DNA of 27,268 nucleotides from Phaeoceros laevis (GCA_049999765.1 JBNGIQ010005371.1:1-27268), one strand, 5' to 3'; shown: positions 18,820 to 27,199, counted from the stretch's first letter. The notes: a model not told the origin generated them from the sequence alone. Numbers and translations: made by a program.

Positions 18820-19257
18820 CTGGTTGCAAGAGGAGAAGGACGTGTTCGCCAGGGTGGCCAGGCCAAATGCCTTCTTTTGGTCAGCCGTCATTGCAGCTCA
18901 TGCTAAGCATGACAGGTTGCCACGCATGCAATCACAATGGACCAGAAGATGCGAAGCTCGTATGCGAAACCTGACGAGCCAGTGTTTGTGGCAGCCCTCC
19001 AGGCCTGTGCACGAGCTGCAGACATAGAATCATGGGGGCAAGTGCATGCTGATGTGTTGGAAAGTGACATCCACGGGAAGGAAGGTTGGAGGGTGCACGC
19101 AGCGTTTCCGACAGCTTGGCCACGAGGGATGTCGTGACCGGGAATGCCTTGATAGCTGTGAATGCGAAATGTGACAAGTTGGAAGATGCAAGCAGAGTGT
19201 TCGACGATTTGGCCTCAAGGGAAGTAGTTACGTGCAACGCAATGATAGCTCTTTGAT
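18820..19257 (+). pseudogene. PPR pseudogene, frameshifted
   Basis: Three frames must be joined to follow the family: KDVFARVARPNAFFWSAVIA and AHAKHDR (about 18838-18920); YAKPDEPVFVAALQACARAA and VHADVLESDI (about 18960-19075); then SDSLATRDVVTGNALIAVNA, KCDKLEDASRVFDDLASREV and VTCNAMIAL ending at 19257. These are three to four L/S-type PPR motifs with the DMYAKCG block lost. It lies downstream of 17703-18610 on the same strand, and the two could be parts of one ancestral gene separated by a non-PPR insertion (about 18550-18820). Confidence 0.8.
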
Positions 19258-19596
19258 GTTCAGTCTTTGCTTTACTCAGTGCAACACCTACTTAGTGGCT
19301 TTACTCATGTTTCCATTTTTCTACTAAGGTCCAGAATGCTATGCCGGAAAATATTTCATATTGCAAGATCGACCTCGGCCGTCGGTATCCTACTTCTGTA
19401 CAGATGGCTTTTTGAGGTGAACTTTCTTGTTACTATTTGAGAAGCAATATAGTGACACTCACATGCTTCATGTATACTCACCCAAAAGATTGGTTTCGAT
19501 GACATCAAACTGCTGCTTGTACTTGTGTCTTACAGCATACAACTGCTACTTTGTTCGAAAATCGCTGAACTTGTCTTCTCTCATGCCATTCAGCCA
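19258..19596. other. No gene recognised
   Basis: AT-rich sequence without recognised coding or repeat structure. Short plus-strand frames here extend into the minisatellite that follows. Confidence 0.4.
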
Positions 19597-19800
19597 GGAA
19601 GAAGGACAGTTGTCCATACCCTCATCCAGGAAGGACAGTTGTCCATACCCTCAGCCAAAACAGCGGACAGTTGTCCACACCCTCAGCTAGGAATACCCTC
19701 AGCCAAAACAGCGGACAGTTGTCCACACCCTCAGCCAGGAATAAGGACAGTTGTCCACGCCCTCAGCCAGGAATAAGGACAGTTAGTCCAAACCCATAAC
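19597..19800. repeat. ~32-bp minisatellite built on ggacagttgtcc
   Basis: The near-palindrome ggacagttgtcc begins at 19603, 19633, 19665, 19713 and 19745, and a sixth broken copy (ggacagttagtcc) begins at 19778. Units are joined by acaccctcagccaggaat or ccctcagccaaaacagc. Spacing is 30-33 bp except for one 48-bp interval with an extra ctcagc linker. An open frame (DSCPHPQ repeats) passes through but has no domain. Confidence 0.92.
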
Positions 19801-20076
19801 CAGAAATGCCTTCCCCTGCCCGGTACAAAAGGCTGTTGCCTACATATAAGTACCTCACTAATTTATTTCCACTCGACACAGGGCTCATATTTATAAATAG
19901 CCATTACGCTCAACATTACAGCGGTTAGTTGACCTATCTTTATATTTCAAACGCCTCACTCTGAGATGCTACTCCATTTCAATTAACAATTTTTTCCTTT
20001 TTCTTGGAAAGTTTTTAATTTCTTCCGGATTTTTGCATGCCAACCACAGCACCTTTTACGCCTACTTAATGGCGTA

Positions 20077-20226
20077 AAAGTGGTCTCCCTAGTTCACCCC
20101 GGAACCGGGCAATGTGGGTAAAGTTGGGGAGCGAAATTCTGAATAAATTAAAAAGTGGTCTCCTAGTTCACCCCGGAACCGGGCAATGTGGGTAAAGTTG
20201 GGCAGCGAAATTCTGAATAAATTAAA
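20077..20226 (+). repeat. Two tandem 75-bp units at the head of a CA-tailed repeat
   Basis: The unit starts gtggtctccctagttcaccc and contains ggaaccgggcaatgtgggta, aagttgggg and agcgaaattctgaataaatt. It occurs at 20081 and again at 20156 with only two visible differences (one missing C; ggggag versus gggcag). This near-identity marks a recent duplication. A single diverged copy of the same head, in reverse, is at about 11165-11202. Confidence 0.95.
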
Positions 20227-20325
20227 AACTACTGTACCCGCCCGCATGCCGGTGCCCAAACATGGGCAAGGGGGGGACCCTGAATGGGACCGGTACCCTC
20301 CTCAAATATACACACACACACGGGT
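20227..20325 (+). repeat. CA-tailed interspersed repeat, body and tail
   Basis: Follows the 75-bp units directly: actgtacccgcccgcatgcc, ggtgcccaaacatgggcaag, a G run, accctgaatgggaccggtac, cctcctcaaatata and a CA run. It is immediately followed by cgggttaccgcatacgggtt, that is two units of the 14-bp minisatellite, and then by a minus-strand PPR remnant. It is the best-preserved member of the family here. No coding capacity was seen, so it is either a short element or the 3' end of a longer LINE. Confidence 0.85.
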
Positions 20326-20352
20326 TACCGCATACGGGTTACCGGATACGCG
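20326..20352. repeat. Two-unit remnant of the 14-bp minisatellite
   Basis: Reads cgggttaccgcatacg followed by ggttaccggatacg, the same variants that end the array at 17045. Confidence 0.85.
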
Positions 20353-20373
20353 TATGGTTGCACAGTTGCACAG

Positions 20374-20503
20374 TTGCCTTGTCGGGCATACCCAGCGATC
20401 AGTGCATTCCATGACACTACATCGGGCCTTGCCAGTGCGTCAAACACATCCTGAGCTTCCACCATACTCGCACATCTCCTATATGCACAGATGAGTGTGG
20501 TTG
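20374..20503 (-). pseudogene. PPR remnant
   Basis: The minus strand reads ASMVEAQDVFDALARPDVVS followed by WNALIAGYARQ, the second half of one PPR motif and the start of the next. The frame is clean over about 40 residues, with no MYAKCG block upstream. It starts about 20 bp from the minisatellite and CA-tailed repeat. Confidence 0.75.
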
Positions 20504-21286
20504 CAAGGAGTACTTAAATTGCCTCCAGACTGAACCAAATTGTTATGGACCTGCCTACATATATGCAAACTGCCACCATTGCTGCACGATTGCAAGACAC
20601 TGACAAGTGTGATGTCATCTGGCCCGATAAGACCTTCCATCCCTCTCTGTTCCACATGAAATCAAGCTGTGATATTACAGGCTGTTACGATGGAGGATGT
20701 TGAAATATTCAGCGGCTCACAAATGTTCTCGGTGCAAATCTTTCATTAACACTACCCGAAACAGATACTGAGTGATGTAAAACTGCAGCTTCTACAACAC
20801 ATCCCAAATACCCAAGAACAGCCAGGAACTGTGCACCTAACTTTTCTTGTTGAGAACCCTATTGAGAACTTTGTACTGCATTAGCATAACATGGTTCTTG
20901 CTCGCAAAAAAATTCGGTCTCCTGCAAAGCCCAACAGTCCTTCAACAGTTCTTGCAAGAACCAGATTTCTTCTCTAATTCAGATCTGCGGGTGGATATAT
21001 CTTGTTCCGATACATCCATTTGTCAACATCTTTAATCATGTCCAAACTCACAAAACGGCAAAACCAGTGTGCACAACCATACTGGCTTCAAAAATTACAA
21101 CAGCTAGATATAACAGCTTGAAATTTAAACAACACCTTGAATGCAACAGCTGACTACGGCAACTGGACAAATGAAAAATGCATTTCGTTTTCATCCATCT
21201 ATAGATTTACGATGGACCTGTAGGGTTTACGTCAGTGCTTTACGTCAAAGATTGATATACCCGCCTCCTTCAATCTTAGCTTAAAA
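20504..21286. other. No gene recognised
   Basis: Unique-looking sequence. A tttacgtcagtgctttacgt direct word pair at 21228-21247 is the only structure noted. It lies about 40 bp beyond the stop of the minus-strand gene at 21287. Confidence 0.4.
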
Positions 21287-22468
21287 TCATTCACCTGTTT
21301 CTTCAGCTCCGTCCAATTTTGTTGCATCTGTCCTACAAACTACTTCAATTTCTATCATAGCCCTTGTGACAGCCTGCACATCGACAGCCTGACAGCCTGC
21401 ACCCTTCCACTTCACAATTGTTTCCTCAACCTTCCGCTTCACAACTATTTCCTCAGCATTCACTTCCTCAACGTCATCTTCATCAGCATCATCAGACGTT
21501 TCAGATTGATTTGGCTTCGACACCTGCCTCTTCTTCTGCCCATTCTTGTTATTTCTGTATTCTTGATGCGCAAATTTGGCAAAATTCACATCCTCGTGAC
21601 CTACATAGTGGCACAAAAAAGCTCTAGCGAATTTTGTCAGAATCTTGGAATGTTTGTCCCAATCCTTTCCATACACCGTCTTGTACGTGCGCACAAATTG
21701 CTTTTCAATTCCGGAGTCCACTTCCCGTCGTCCTTCAACACATACCTGGATCCGTATGTATCAAAATATTGAAACAGTTTCTTGTTTGCGATCACTTGAC
21801 AAATTTTCCCTTTCGCTTCTGGCCTCAACCCTCTGCATGGCAGCCGCTTTTTCCAATATCCGAAGTCCATCTTGTCTGTTGGATCACTTTGCTGGAACTG
21901 TGCCCTGATGCGCTTCTGGGTCACCTTGCCTCTTGAAGACTGCTGACTTGATTCGTCCGGCATGTCCACAACTGCCAATTTCCTCTTCCCCTCAGAACCA
22001 TCTTGAGAAGTTGGCACAGTGGGTTCCTTTTTCACACCTTCCTGTCCTTTTTCCTCTGCTGTGGTCACCTCCATGTGTTGTTCGGTTGCCTATTCCTCTT
22101 TCGCATGTCCCTGTCCTTTTTGCTTTGCTGTGGCCGCCTCCATGTGGTCTTCGGTTGCCTGTTCCTGTTTCACAGCTCCCTGTCCATGTTCCTTTGTTGT
22201 GGCCGCCTCCATGTGGTCTTGCGTTGCTTGTTCCTTTTTCACAGCTGGCTGTCCTTGTTCCTTAGCTGTTGCCGCCTCCATGTGGTCTTCCGTTGCCTGT
22301 TCCTTTTTTACATCTCCATCAGCCTGAAGTCCCATGCCTACATTTGTCACTGCTTCCTCATGCTTCTTTTCTGCCATCATCCTCTGTTCAACCTGCTGTT
22401 TCTGATACGCGATAAATTGTTGGCTCCGCAGTGTCTATCTCCACTGTAGACTTCGCAATGTTCGCCAT
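21287..22468 (-). pseudogene. Decayed gene: Lys/Glu-rich repeat protein with unrecognised C-terminal domain
   Basis: Reading from ATG 22468: MANIAKSTVEIDTAEP; a frame change near 22415 gives QKQQVEQRMMAEKKHEE; then four 23-residue repeats of the type VKKEQATEDHMEAATAKEQG; then KRKLAVVDMPDESSQQSSRG. Next comes a probable globular domain with MDFGYWKKRLPCRGLRPEAK, QYFDTYGSRYVLKDDGKWTP, and, after a frame change near 21710, KQFVRTYKTVYGKDWDKHSK and FLCHYVGHEDVNFAKFAHQE. It ends in an acidic stretch (SETSDDADEDDVEEVNAEE) and a stop at 21287. The fourth repeat has TAG at 22090-22092 where the other units have CAG. I do not recognise the domain. The charged, nuclear-looking composition is the only functional hint. 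Confidence 0.7.
22060..22318 (-). repeat. 69-bp coding tandem repeat, about 3.7 units
   Basis: The word tggccgcctccatgtgg begins at 22131 and 22200 and recurs as ttgccgcctccatgtgg at 22269, a period of 69 bp (23 codons), with a more diverged unit near 22062. The third-position changes are few, so the array is young relative to the gene's decay. Confidence 0.92.
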
Positions 22469-22797
22469 CGCAGCTCACGACGTAACAATGGAAGACGTGA
22501 AGACGAAAAAGCTGGAGCAAGCAAACGAGCCCCGTGCCTTGCCTCGACACGCATTCATAAACGAAACCCTGCCCTCACTTTCTCCAATGTAAAACGTCTG
22601 TCAACGGTTATGTGACCCTTTTCGTATACGTTCTAATGTGTGTAACACGTCAACCGCTTTTGCATTGACGTGCAAACATTTTAACACAACTCATGTTTAC
22701 CGTATGCATGAAGAAGCAGCTTCCTCGGACCCAACACTAAGGCAATTTGAACTTTGGAATACTGATTATCAAACCAAGCAAATATGGACAGGAGGTC
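22469..22797. other. No gene recognised
   Basis: Upstream flank of the decayed minus-strand gene. An 83-codon plus-strand open frame at 22638-22889 shows no family motif and overlaps the filamin exon on the other strand, so it is not called. Confidence 0.4.
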
Positions 22798-23214
22798 TTA
22801 GAGAGCAACAATTATCCCACTTGCCTGAACCTCCATTGAATAGGGACTTCCTTTTACATCTTGTAGGAAAATGGAAGTATCCTTCGTAACCCTGTTTTCA
22901 TTATTTGAAGCGTGATAAGCAGCACTAGGTGCCACCAAGACATACACGAGGTAAGTCTGCGGAGCTTTGGTCACTGACACTTTTGCCACCCCAATTGCAT
23001 CAATGTCAACATTGCTCACATTTTTTCGATTTGCTGGCACCAGTACAAGTTGTATTGTAGACTGCGGGGCACTATTAGATTGAGAGTCAAACACACATAC
23101 CATAAATGTAAGGGGATTTCCAGGTTTCTGTGGGCTCGGTAGAGCAAGCCCATGTGCACTGCAACGTGCCGTATCTAGAGGTCCTGTGATCCAACACTTT
23201 TTTATATCGTTAAG
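22798..23214 (-). CDS. Filamin/ABP280-type repeat exon (partial gene, possibly GEX2-like)
   Basis: The minus-strand frame is open from 23214 to the stop at 22798. It reads KCWITGPLDTARCSAHGLAL, PSPQKPGNPLTFMVCVFDSQ, IQLVLVPANRKNV, KAPQTYLVYVLVAPS and DVKGSPYSMEVQASG. The order Cys-x-Ala-x-Gly, then a proline/glycine stretch, FxVxVxDS, a central beta region and final KGSPYxMxV is the layout of a filamin-type Ig repeat. In plants such repeats are known from GEX2, a gamete membrane protein for sperm-egg attachment, so a GEX2-like gene is my best guess but unproven. Exon borders are not certain: a donor may lie in caggcaagtggg near 22810. The adjacent exons were not found within the window. Confidence 0.55.
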   Translation of the reverse strand, partial: LNDIKKCWITGPLDTARCSAHGLALPSPQKPGNPLTFMVCVFDSQSNSAPQSTIQLVLVPANRKNVSNVDIDAIGVAKVSVTKAPQTYLVYVLVAPSAAYHASNNENRVTKDTSIFLQDVKGSPYSMEVQASGIIVAL

Positions 23215-23455
23215 TTACTCTTGAGAAGCACTCCTGCATAGTAGACTAGCACCTCACAAGTTCCATGTATGTGCTGAAGTGCACAAATCGCAGACCTGGG
23301 AAGGCGGCGGCGGCTGCTGCTGAATGAATATTAATGGTTCTTATTCCACAAGGTTGACATTAGGGCACTCTAAAGGCATCAACTTTTGCTCAGTCACTTT
23401 CCATTGTGCTCTCATGGCCATCCAGCTCTGAACATGACCTTGGCTCATACACATC
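23215..23455. other. No gene recognised
   Basis: Spacer between the minus-strand filamin exon and a plus-strand PPR fragment. A short ggcggcggcggctgctgctg run lies near 23301. Confidence 0.4.
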
Positions 23456-23806
23456 TTGGCTTCCAACGTTCCAGGTTCTGAAATGGGTTCCAGGTGCAGC
23501 AGTGCAGATGGAGGCCTGGAATCTCTGGCGCAAACAGACTCTGTTGTTTCTCAGTCTCTGTTTTACACCGTGCTAAAACTGTGTACAGCTAAGAAGGATT
23601 TGGTTGTGGGGCGACGAGGTCGTGTCATACATGGGTACGAGTCGAATGCATTTTTGGGGAACCATATCTTGAGCATGCATGCATGTGGAGGTAGGCTGCA
23701 TGGGGCTATGGATATGTTCAACAGGGTAAAGAAACCGGATGTCTTCATGTGGTTTTCCATAATCTCTGCACATGCTAAGCAGAGTTGGACATGTCGTTGG
23801 AGTTAG
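23456..23806 (+). pseudogene. PPR gene fragment
   Basis: One frame reads SQSLFYTVLKLCTAKKDLVV, GRRGRVIHGYESNAFLGNHI, LSMHACGGRLHGAMDMFNRV and KKPDVFMWFSIISAHAKQ, then stops at 23806. This is about two motifs: an L-type helix pair, a diverged MYAKCG block (MHACGG) and the DVFxWxxIISAHAK junction. It is out of frame or absent on either side. It stands about 100 bp upstream of the first synaptotagmin exon seen, probably inside that gene's preceding intron if the gene extends leftward. It is non-functional as it stands. Confidence 0.8.
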
Positions 23807-23903
23807 CTGAATGCCTCAGCTGATCTGGGCAGCCTGCATACTTCTCACTGTCAGATATGCTAAGAGTCTCAGCCAACACATCCTTGTCTTTGTTTCATGT
23901 CAG

Positions 23904-25397
23904 ATGTGAAGGTTTATGACACTCAGGAGAAAGAAATGATTATTGAACTTGCTATCAAGTTTGCTGGCAACCCCAACATGTACACCACAATTGTTGCTAA
24001 AGCTTTTGGCCTAAGGGCCACGTTGCAAGTGAGTCTTTTGTGCTGATCTAAGTTTTCAACTTCTAGGGGTCAGGTAAATTGGCGGACATCGTAAATGACA
24101 AAGGGTGTTTTGCAGGTTATAGATGTGCAGGTGCTTGCTACTGCGCATGTAACTTTCAAGCCTCTGCTGCCTGTTTTTCCTTGTTTCGGTAAAGTAATTG
24201 TTTCGTTGATGGAGAAGATGAGGAACAACTCCGGCACAGCGTAACAGTGCATTTTGTACTGTAGGGAATGGGTTTTCAGTAATCTGATGCTTACTGTGTG
24301 CGAACTTGTCCACTGAGATTGCTAAGGCTGAGGTTAATTCATCTTCTGATGAAATGAGAGAAGTAACCAAAGCTGCTGGCTAATGTGTGCAGCCTCACGT
24401 TGACTTTGGGCTAAAGCTGCTTGGTGGTGATTTGATGGCGATACCTAGCTTATACGGCATTGTGGAGGTTCCACTACTACATGATACTGGAAAGTTGTCC
24501 TTATGTTTCATTTCTTGTCAGGTTCAGCTGTTTGTCGTTTTGAATACACGGGTGTTCTTTTAGGAAATTATCAAGGACCAAGTTGCGAAGATGTATCTAT
24601 GGCCAAAGGCCTTAGAGATTCCAATCATGGAGGATTCAAGGTCCTTCCTTATTTTCCTCATTCCTTAGTTTTGTCAAAGTTGCTTCTCCTCTCTGACATG
24701 GTGAATTATATTTGCCTCTTCAGTGCTGCGAAAAAGCCAGTTGGTGTACTGCATGTGAAAATAGTACGAGCAAAGGGTTTGAGGAATAAAGACCTGTTAG
24801 GCAAATCAGATCCTTATGTAAAGATCTCACTGGGCTCAGGCACTCCTCAGTCAAAAAAGACGACAATCAAGATGGACAACCTTAACCCTGAATGGAATGA
24901 GTCATTTACTCTTGTCGTCTCAGATCCCGAATGTCAAGCTTTGGAAATTACAGTATATGACTGGGAAAAGGTGAAGAGCTATTCTCTATGCTTCATGCTG
25001 CTTGGTGGTTTGCACGCATTCTGAGAAAACGTTTTCTAATGCAGATCGGATCACATGAGAAACTTGGAATGCAAGTAATTCCCTTGAAGTCGCTTAAGCC
25101 GGAGGAGAAAAAAGAGTTGACAGTGGACCTTGTGAAGACCATGGATCCAAATGATACGGCAAACCAGAAGGCTCGTGGTCAGCTGGTGCTTGAGCTTGAA
25201 TACAAGCCCTTCAAAGAGGATGAAGACTTCAACCTTGAAGATGATGGAAATTCTGGTGTTGAAAAAGCACCGGAGGGCACACCTGCTGGAGGTGGGTTGT
25301 TGGTTGTGATTATACATGAAGCAGAGGATGTTGAGGGCAAGCACCATACCAATCCTTACGTGAGGCTTGTCTTCAAGGGAGAGAAAGGAAAACCAAG
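23904..25397 (+). CDS. Plant synaptotagmin (SMP + C2A + start of C2B), six exons, 3' and 5' partial
   Basis: Exons by homology and phase: 23904-24028, 24116-24217, 24393-24467, 24564-24640, 24724-24970, 25045-25397. The phases join without error. Translated landmarks: KVYDTQEKEMIIELAIKFAG and PHVDFGLKLLGGDLMAIPSL of the SMP lipid-binding domain; IIKDQVAKMYLWPKALEIPI at its end; C2A from KKPVGVLHVKIVRAKGLRNK with DLLGKSDPYVKI, NLNPEWNESFTL and ITVYDWEK; linker EKAPEGTPAGGG; C2B start LLVVIIHEAEDVEGKHHTNP. Plant synaptotagmins anchor the ER to the plasma membrane at contact sites. C2A keeps loop aspartates for calcium; C2B has Asn in the DPY position, as in plant relatives. The transmembrane N terminus and the rest of C2B are not in the window. 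Introns are GT-AG except the second, whose donor is AT. Confidence 0.9.
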
Positions 25398-25485
25398 GTA
25401 GTTGGCAAAAACCTGGCGTGCATCTTTCAATTTGCCACATTTTCCATACATGTCAACGAGGCAACCAGGCAGTTGCCAACAAAGC
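25398..25485 (-). pseudogene. PPR remnant inside synaptotagmin intron
   Basis: The minus strand reads GNCLV, then a shifted DMYGKCGKLKDARQVFAN equivalent (catgtatggaaaatgtggca), ending at the synaptotagmin donor. This is the VGNCLVDMYAKCG-to-VF block of a PPR motif with a small insertion after GNCLV. It begins within a few bases of the exon 6 donor gt at 25398. Confidence 0.7.
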
Positions 25486-25777
25486 TACGCCTTAGTTGTT
25501 GCATAAACAGGCTAACGCGCTAACTTGAACACTCGAACGCACACGAAAAGGCTTACGTAACTTTTCTGCTGCAAATCCGCCTCATCCGACCCTTGAACCA
25601 AGCAGCAGGAGAGGAAAGTACCCCGCGGATTTGCAGCAGGACCCTCTGAAACACGGGGTTAAGTGTAAAAAGTAACTTTGCAGCGTCTAGTACACAAAAT
25701 TGCATGCTGGTTGCCCAATAGTTGCCGCAAGAGCTAACTTTTCAGCATGCCCACAGAGTTGATCTTCCTTCTCCTTC
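25486..25777. other. No gene recognised (probable intron)
   Basis: Contains an inverted pair: ctgctgcaaatccgc near 25567 and gcggatttgcagcag near 25625 are exact reverse complements 15 bp long. This could be the two arms of a small inverted-repeat element. No coding potential was found. Confidence 0.5.
25567..25639. repeat. 15-bp inverted repeat (possible small foldback)
   Basis: The arms ctgctgcaaatccgc and gcggatttgcagcag match exactly with about 43 bp between them. A target-site duplication was not seen. Confidence 0.75.
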
Positions 25778-26056
25778 TCAGATGGTGGCTTTAGCACCCA
25801 AGTTGGTGTGTGGTACATGGTTCCCAACCTCCTTCAAACGCACATTAGTACTTCGCACCTTGTATGAGATGATATCATCACTTTCCTCCCCCATAACAAA
25901 CTTATGCACTTGCTTTTTCACCTCTATGCCTGCTACTGCAGATTTCTTGCTAGCTCCTGCCAAATTTCTCATGCCTTCAACTCTATCTGCATCCGCATAC
26001 ATGTTGGCCATGAGCACATGAGGGATGTTGGGGATCCAGCTTAAGAAGACTTTCAA
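25778..26056 (-). pseudogene. PPR C-terminal E-domain fragment
   Basis: The minus-strand frame of 92 codons reads IPHVLMANMYADADRVEGMR, AGIEVKKQVHKFVMGEESDD and RLKEVGNHVPHTN. This is the E/E+ extension that follows the last PPR motif in PLS-class editing factors (YVLLANMYA..., IEVxxxVHxFxxGDxSH, LKExGYVPDT). In intact proteins it helps recruit the RNA-editing activity. Here no PPR motifs precede it and no DYW deaminase domain follows, so it is a detached C terminus. It has no internal stop but lacks the usual GYVPDT wording. Confidence 0.85.
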
Positions 26057-26189
26057 AACACCTTGTTTCTATAGCTAGGTCAGTGATGGATTGGTTCGTG
26101 AGTTCCTACAATGTTTACCTGCAGGCTCGCCTAATGCTCTTGTGACCCAGATTGATGGTTAGCTGCTGCTTCTGACGCTTTCGAAAGTG

Positions 26190-26575
26190 TTGACTTCTAT
26201 CCTCATGGCAATTGTGGCAAGACATCTTACTGACAAGTATGTGATGTCACATGAGCAGAGCAGCTACGTATCTGACGACTAAGAGACAGAATATGCACAA
26301 ACTGCTAGAGTCTCGTCAAGAGAGAAGATATGCAAACTTGGAAATGCAAAAATCGCTTTCAGTATCTGGGACCTAGGAGGTAACCCCTAGAACTTGGCAG
26401 GTATCACATAAAATTTTGACTTGCTTGGAGGCTCCTTGAGTGACGTACAGAGGTGAATGTGTTGTTTGACAGGGCACAGACAGTTTCAAATTGTGCATCT
26501 CTTGCCTTTAGTCTGCAATGATGCCGCAGTAATGCTTCTGGTTTTTGATCTTACGAGGCGCTGCACCCTTTACAG
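26190..26575 (+). pseudogene. Spg1/TEM1-like (plant SGP-type) small GTPase, partial and damaged
   Basis: Two exons are supported. The first ends EKICKLGNAKIAFSIWDLGG at 26379 with donor gt; the second, 26473-26575, reads HRQFQIVHLLPLVCNDAAVM and LLVFDLTRRCTLYR, again bounded by ag and gt. IWDLGG (switch II) and CNDAAxxLxxFDLTRRCTL are hallmarks of the Spg1/TEM1 family, which signals septation in yeast and cell-division-plane kinases in plants. Joined, the exon ends make the Gly codon of DLGG. Upstream at 26207-26227 a P-loop relic reads GNCGKTS, two residues shorter than the family's GDxxIGKTS, followed by a stop or frameshift. The third exon (VIEWY region, with the TKYD nucleotide motif) was not found. 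It may be a pseudogene, or the true P-loop exon may be elsewhere. Confidence 0.65.
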
Positions 26576-26934
26576 GTACGTCAGTGTCTTGGAAACGTCA
26601 AAACTAGATGACGGCCTGGGCAGCTTTGTGAGTAGCAAGACTTTGCCTTTCTAGTCCTGGTCCTCGAGCTAAGCTGTGAATGGTATGGTGGTGATGGTAT
26701 TTGTAACAGTGTAAAGCATTGGTTCACTCCAAAGTTCCTTCCTGCCACCACCTGGAAAGCAGGCAGTTAAAAGTTGGCTCAATAAATTTCGAGAAGACCG
26801 CAGTAAAGTGAACTCCTGAGAAAGCTAAGTTGGTTAGCATTCTATCTGCCCGTAAGCTGGGTATTCGTTGAGTATTGTAGGTGCATCAAGCAGGTATCAC
26901 CTTGTCGATCCACAACCCACGGGCGAGGTTGTCC
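26576..26934. other. No gene recognised (probable intron)
   Basis: Downstream of the GTPase exon. Nothing was recognised in either strand. Confidence 0.4.
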
Positions 26935-27065
26935 TAACAATGTGCAGTGAACTCTTTCAACCTGGCATGCACCTCATCTATCTGCAAGTGCACGTTATCT
27001 GCAACTCCGAATTTGTGCACAGAATCATCCAAGACAATCCAGACATCTGCTGATTTCGTGTGGGA
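26935..27065 (-). pseudogene. PPR E-domain remnant
   Basis: The minus strand reads WIVLDDSVHKFGVADNVHLQ followed by IDEVHARLKEFTAHC. This corresponds to the E+ segment (SWIEVDxxVHxFxxGDxSHP, EEIxAKLxEL) of a PLS-class PPR protein. It is a second, different E-domain remnant on the same strand as 25778-26056, so at least two PPR genes contributed. No DYW domain was recognised. Confidence 0.75.
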
Positions 27066-27199
27066 GAGGGACGGACATGTTTACAAGGCTCTGAGCCAAA
27101 ACCACATCATTTTTGTGTGCTTCAATTTGTACATGGAGCTGCCTTCTGTCATGCAGAGCTCTCATGCATCCTGGCCCATCGGATGTGGATTTCTGGTTC

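Noticed and set aside
22003-22449. 148-codon plus-strand frame rich in Phe, Leu and Cys resembling membrane segments
   Set aside because: It is the antisense of the 69-bp Lys/Glu-coding repeats; the hydrophobic look is a shadow of the acidic and basic codons on the other strand.
21180-22680. DNA-transposon terminal inverted repeats around the Lys/Glu-rich gene
   Set aside because: tttacgtca words left of the gene and acgtcaa words right of it are similar, but I could not build a consistent inverted pair with a target duplication.
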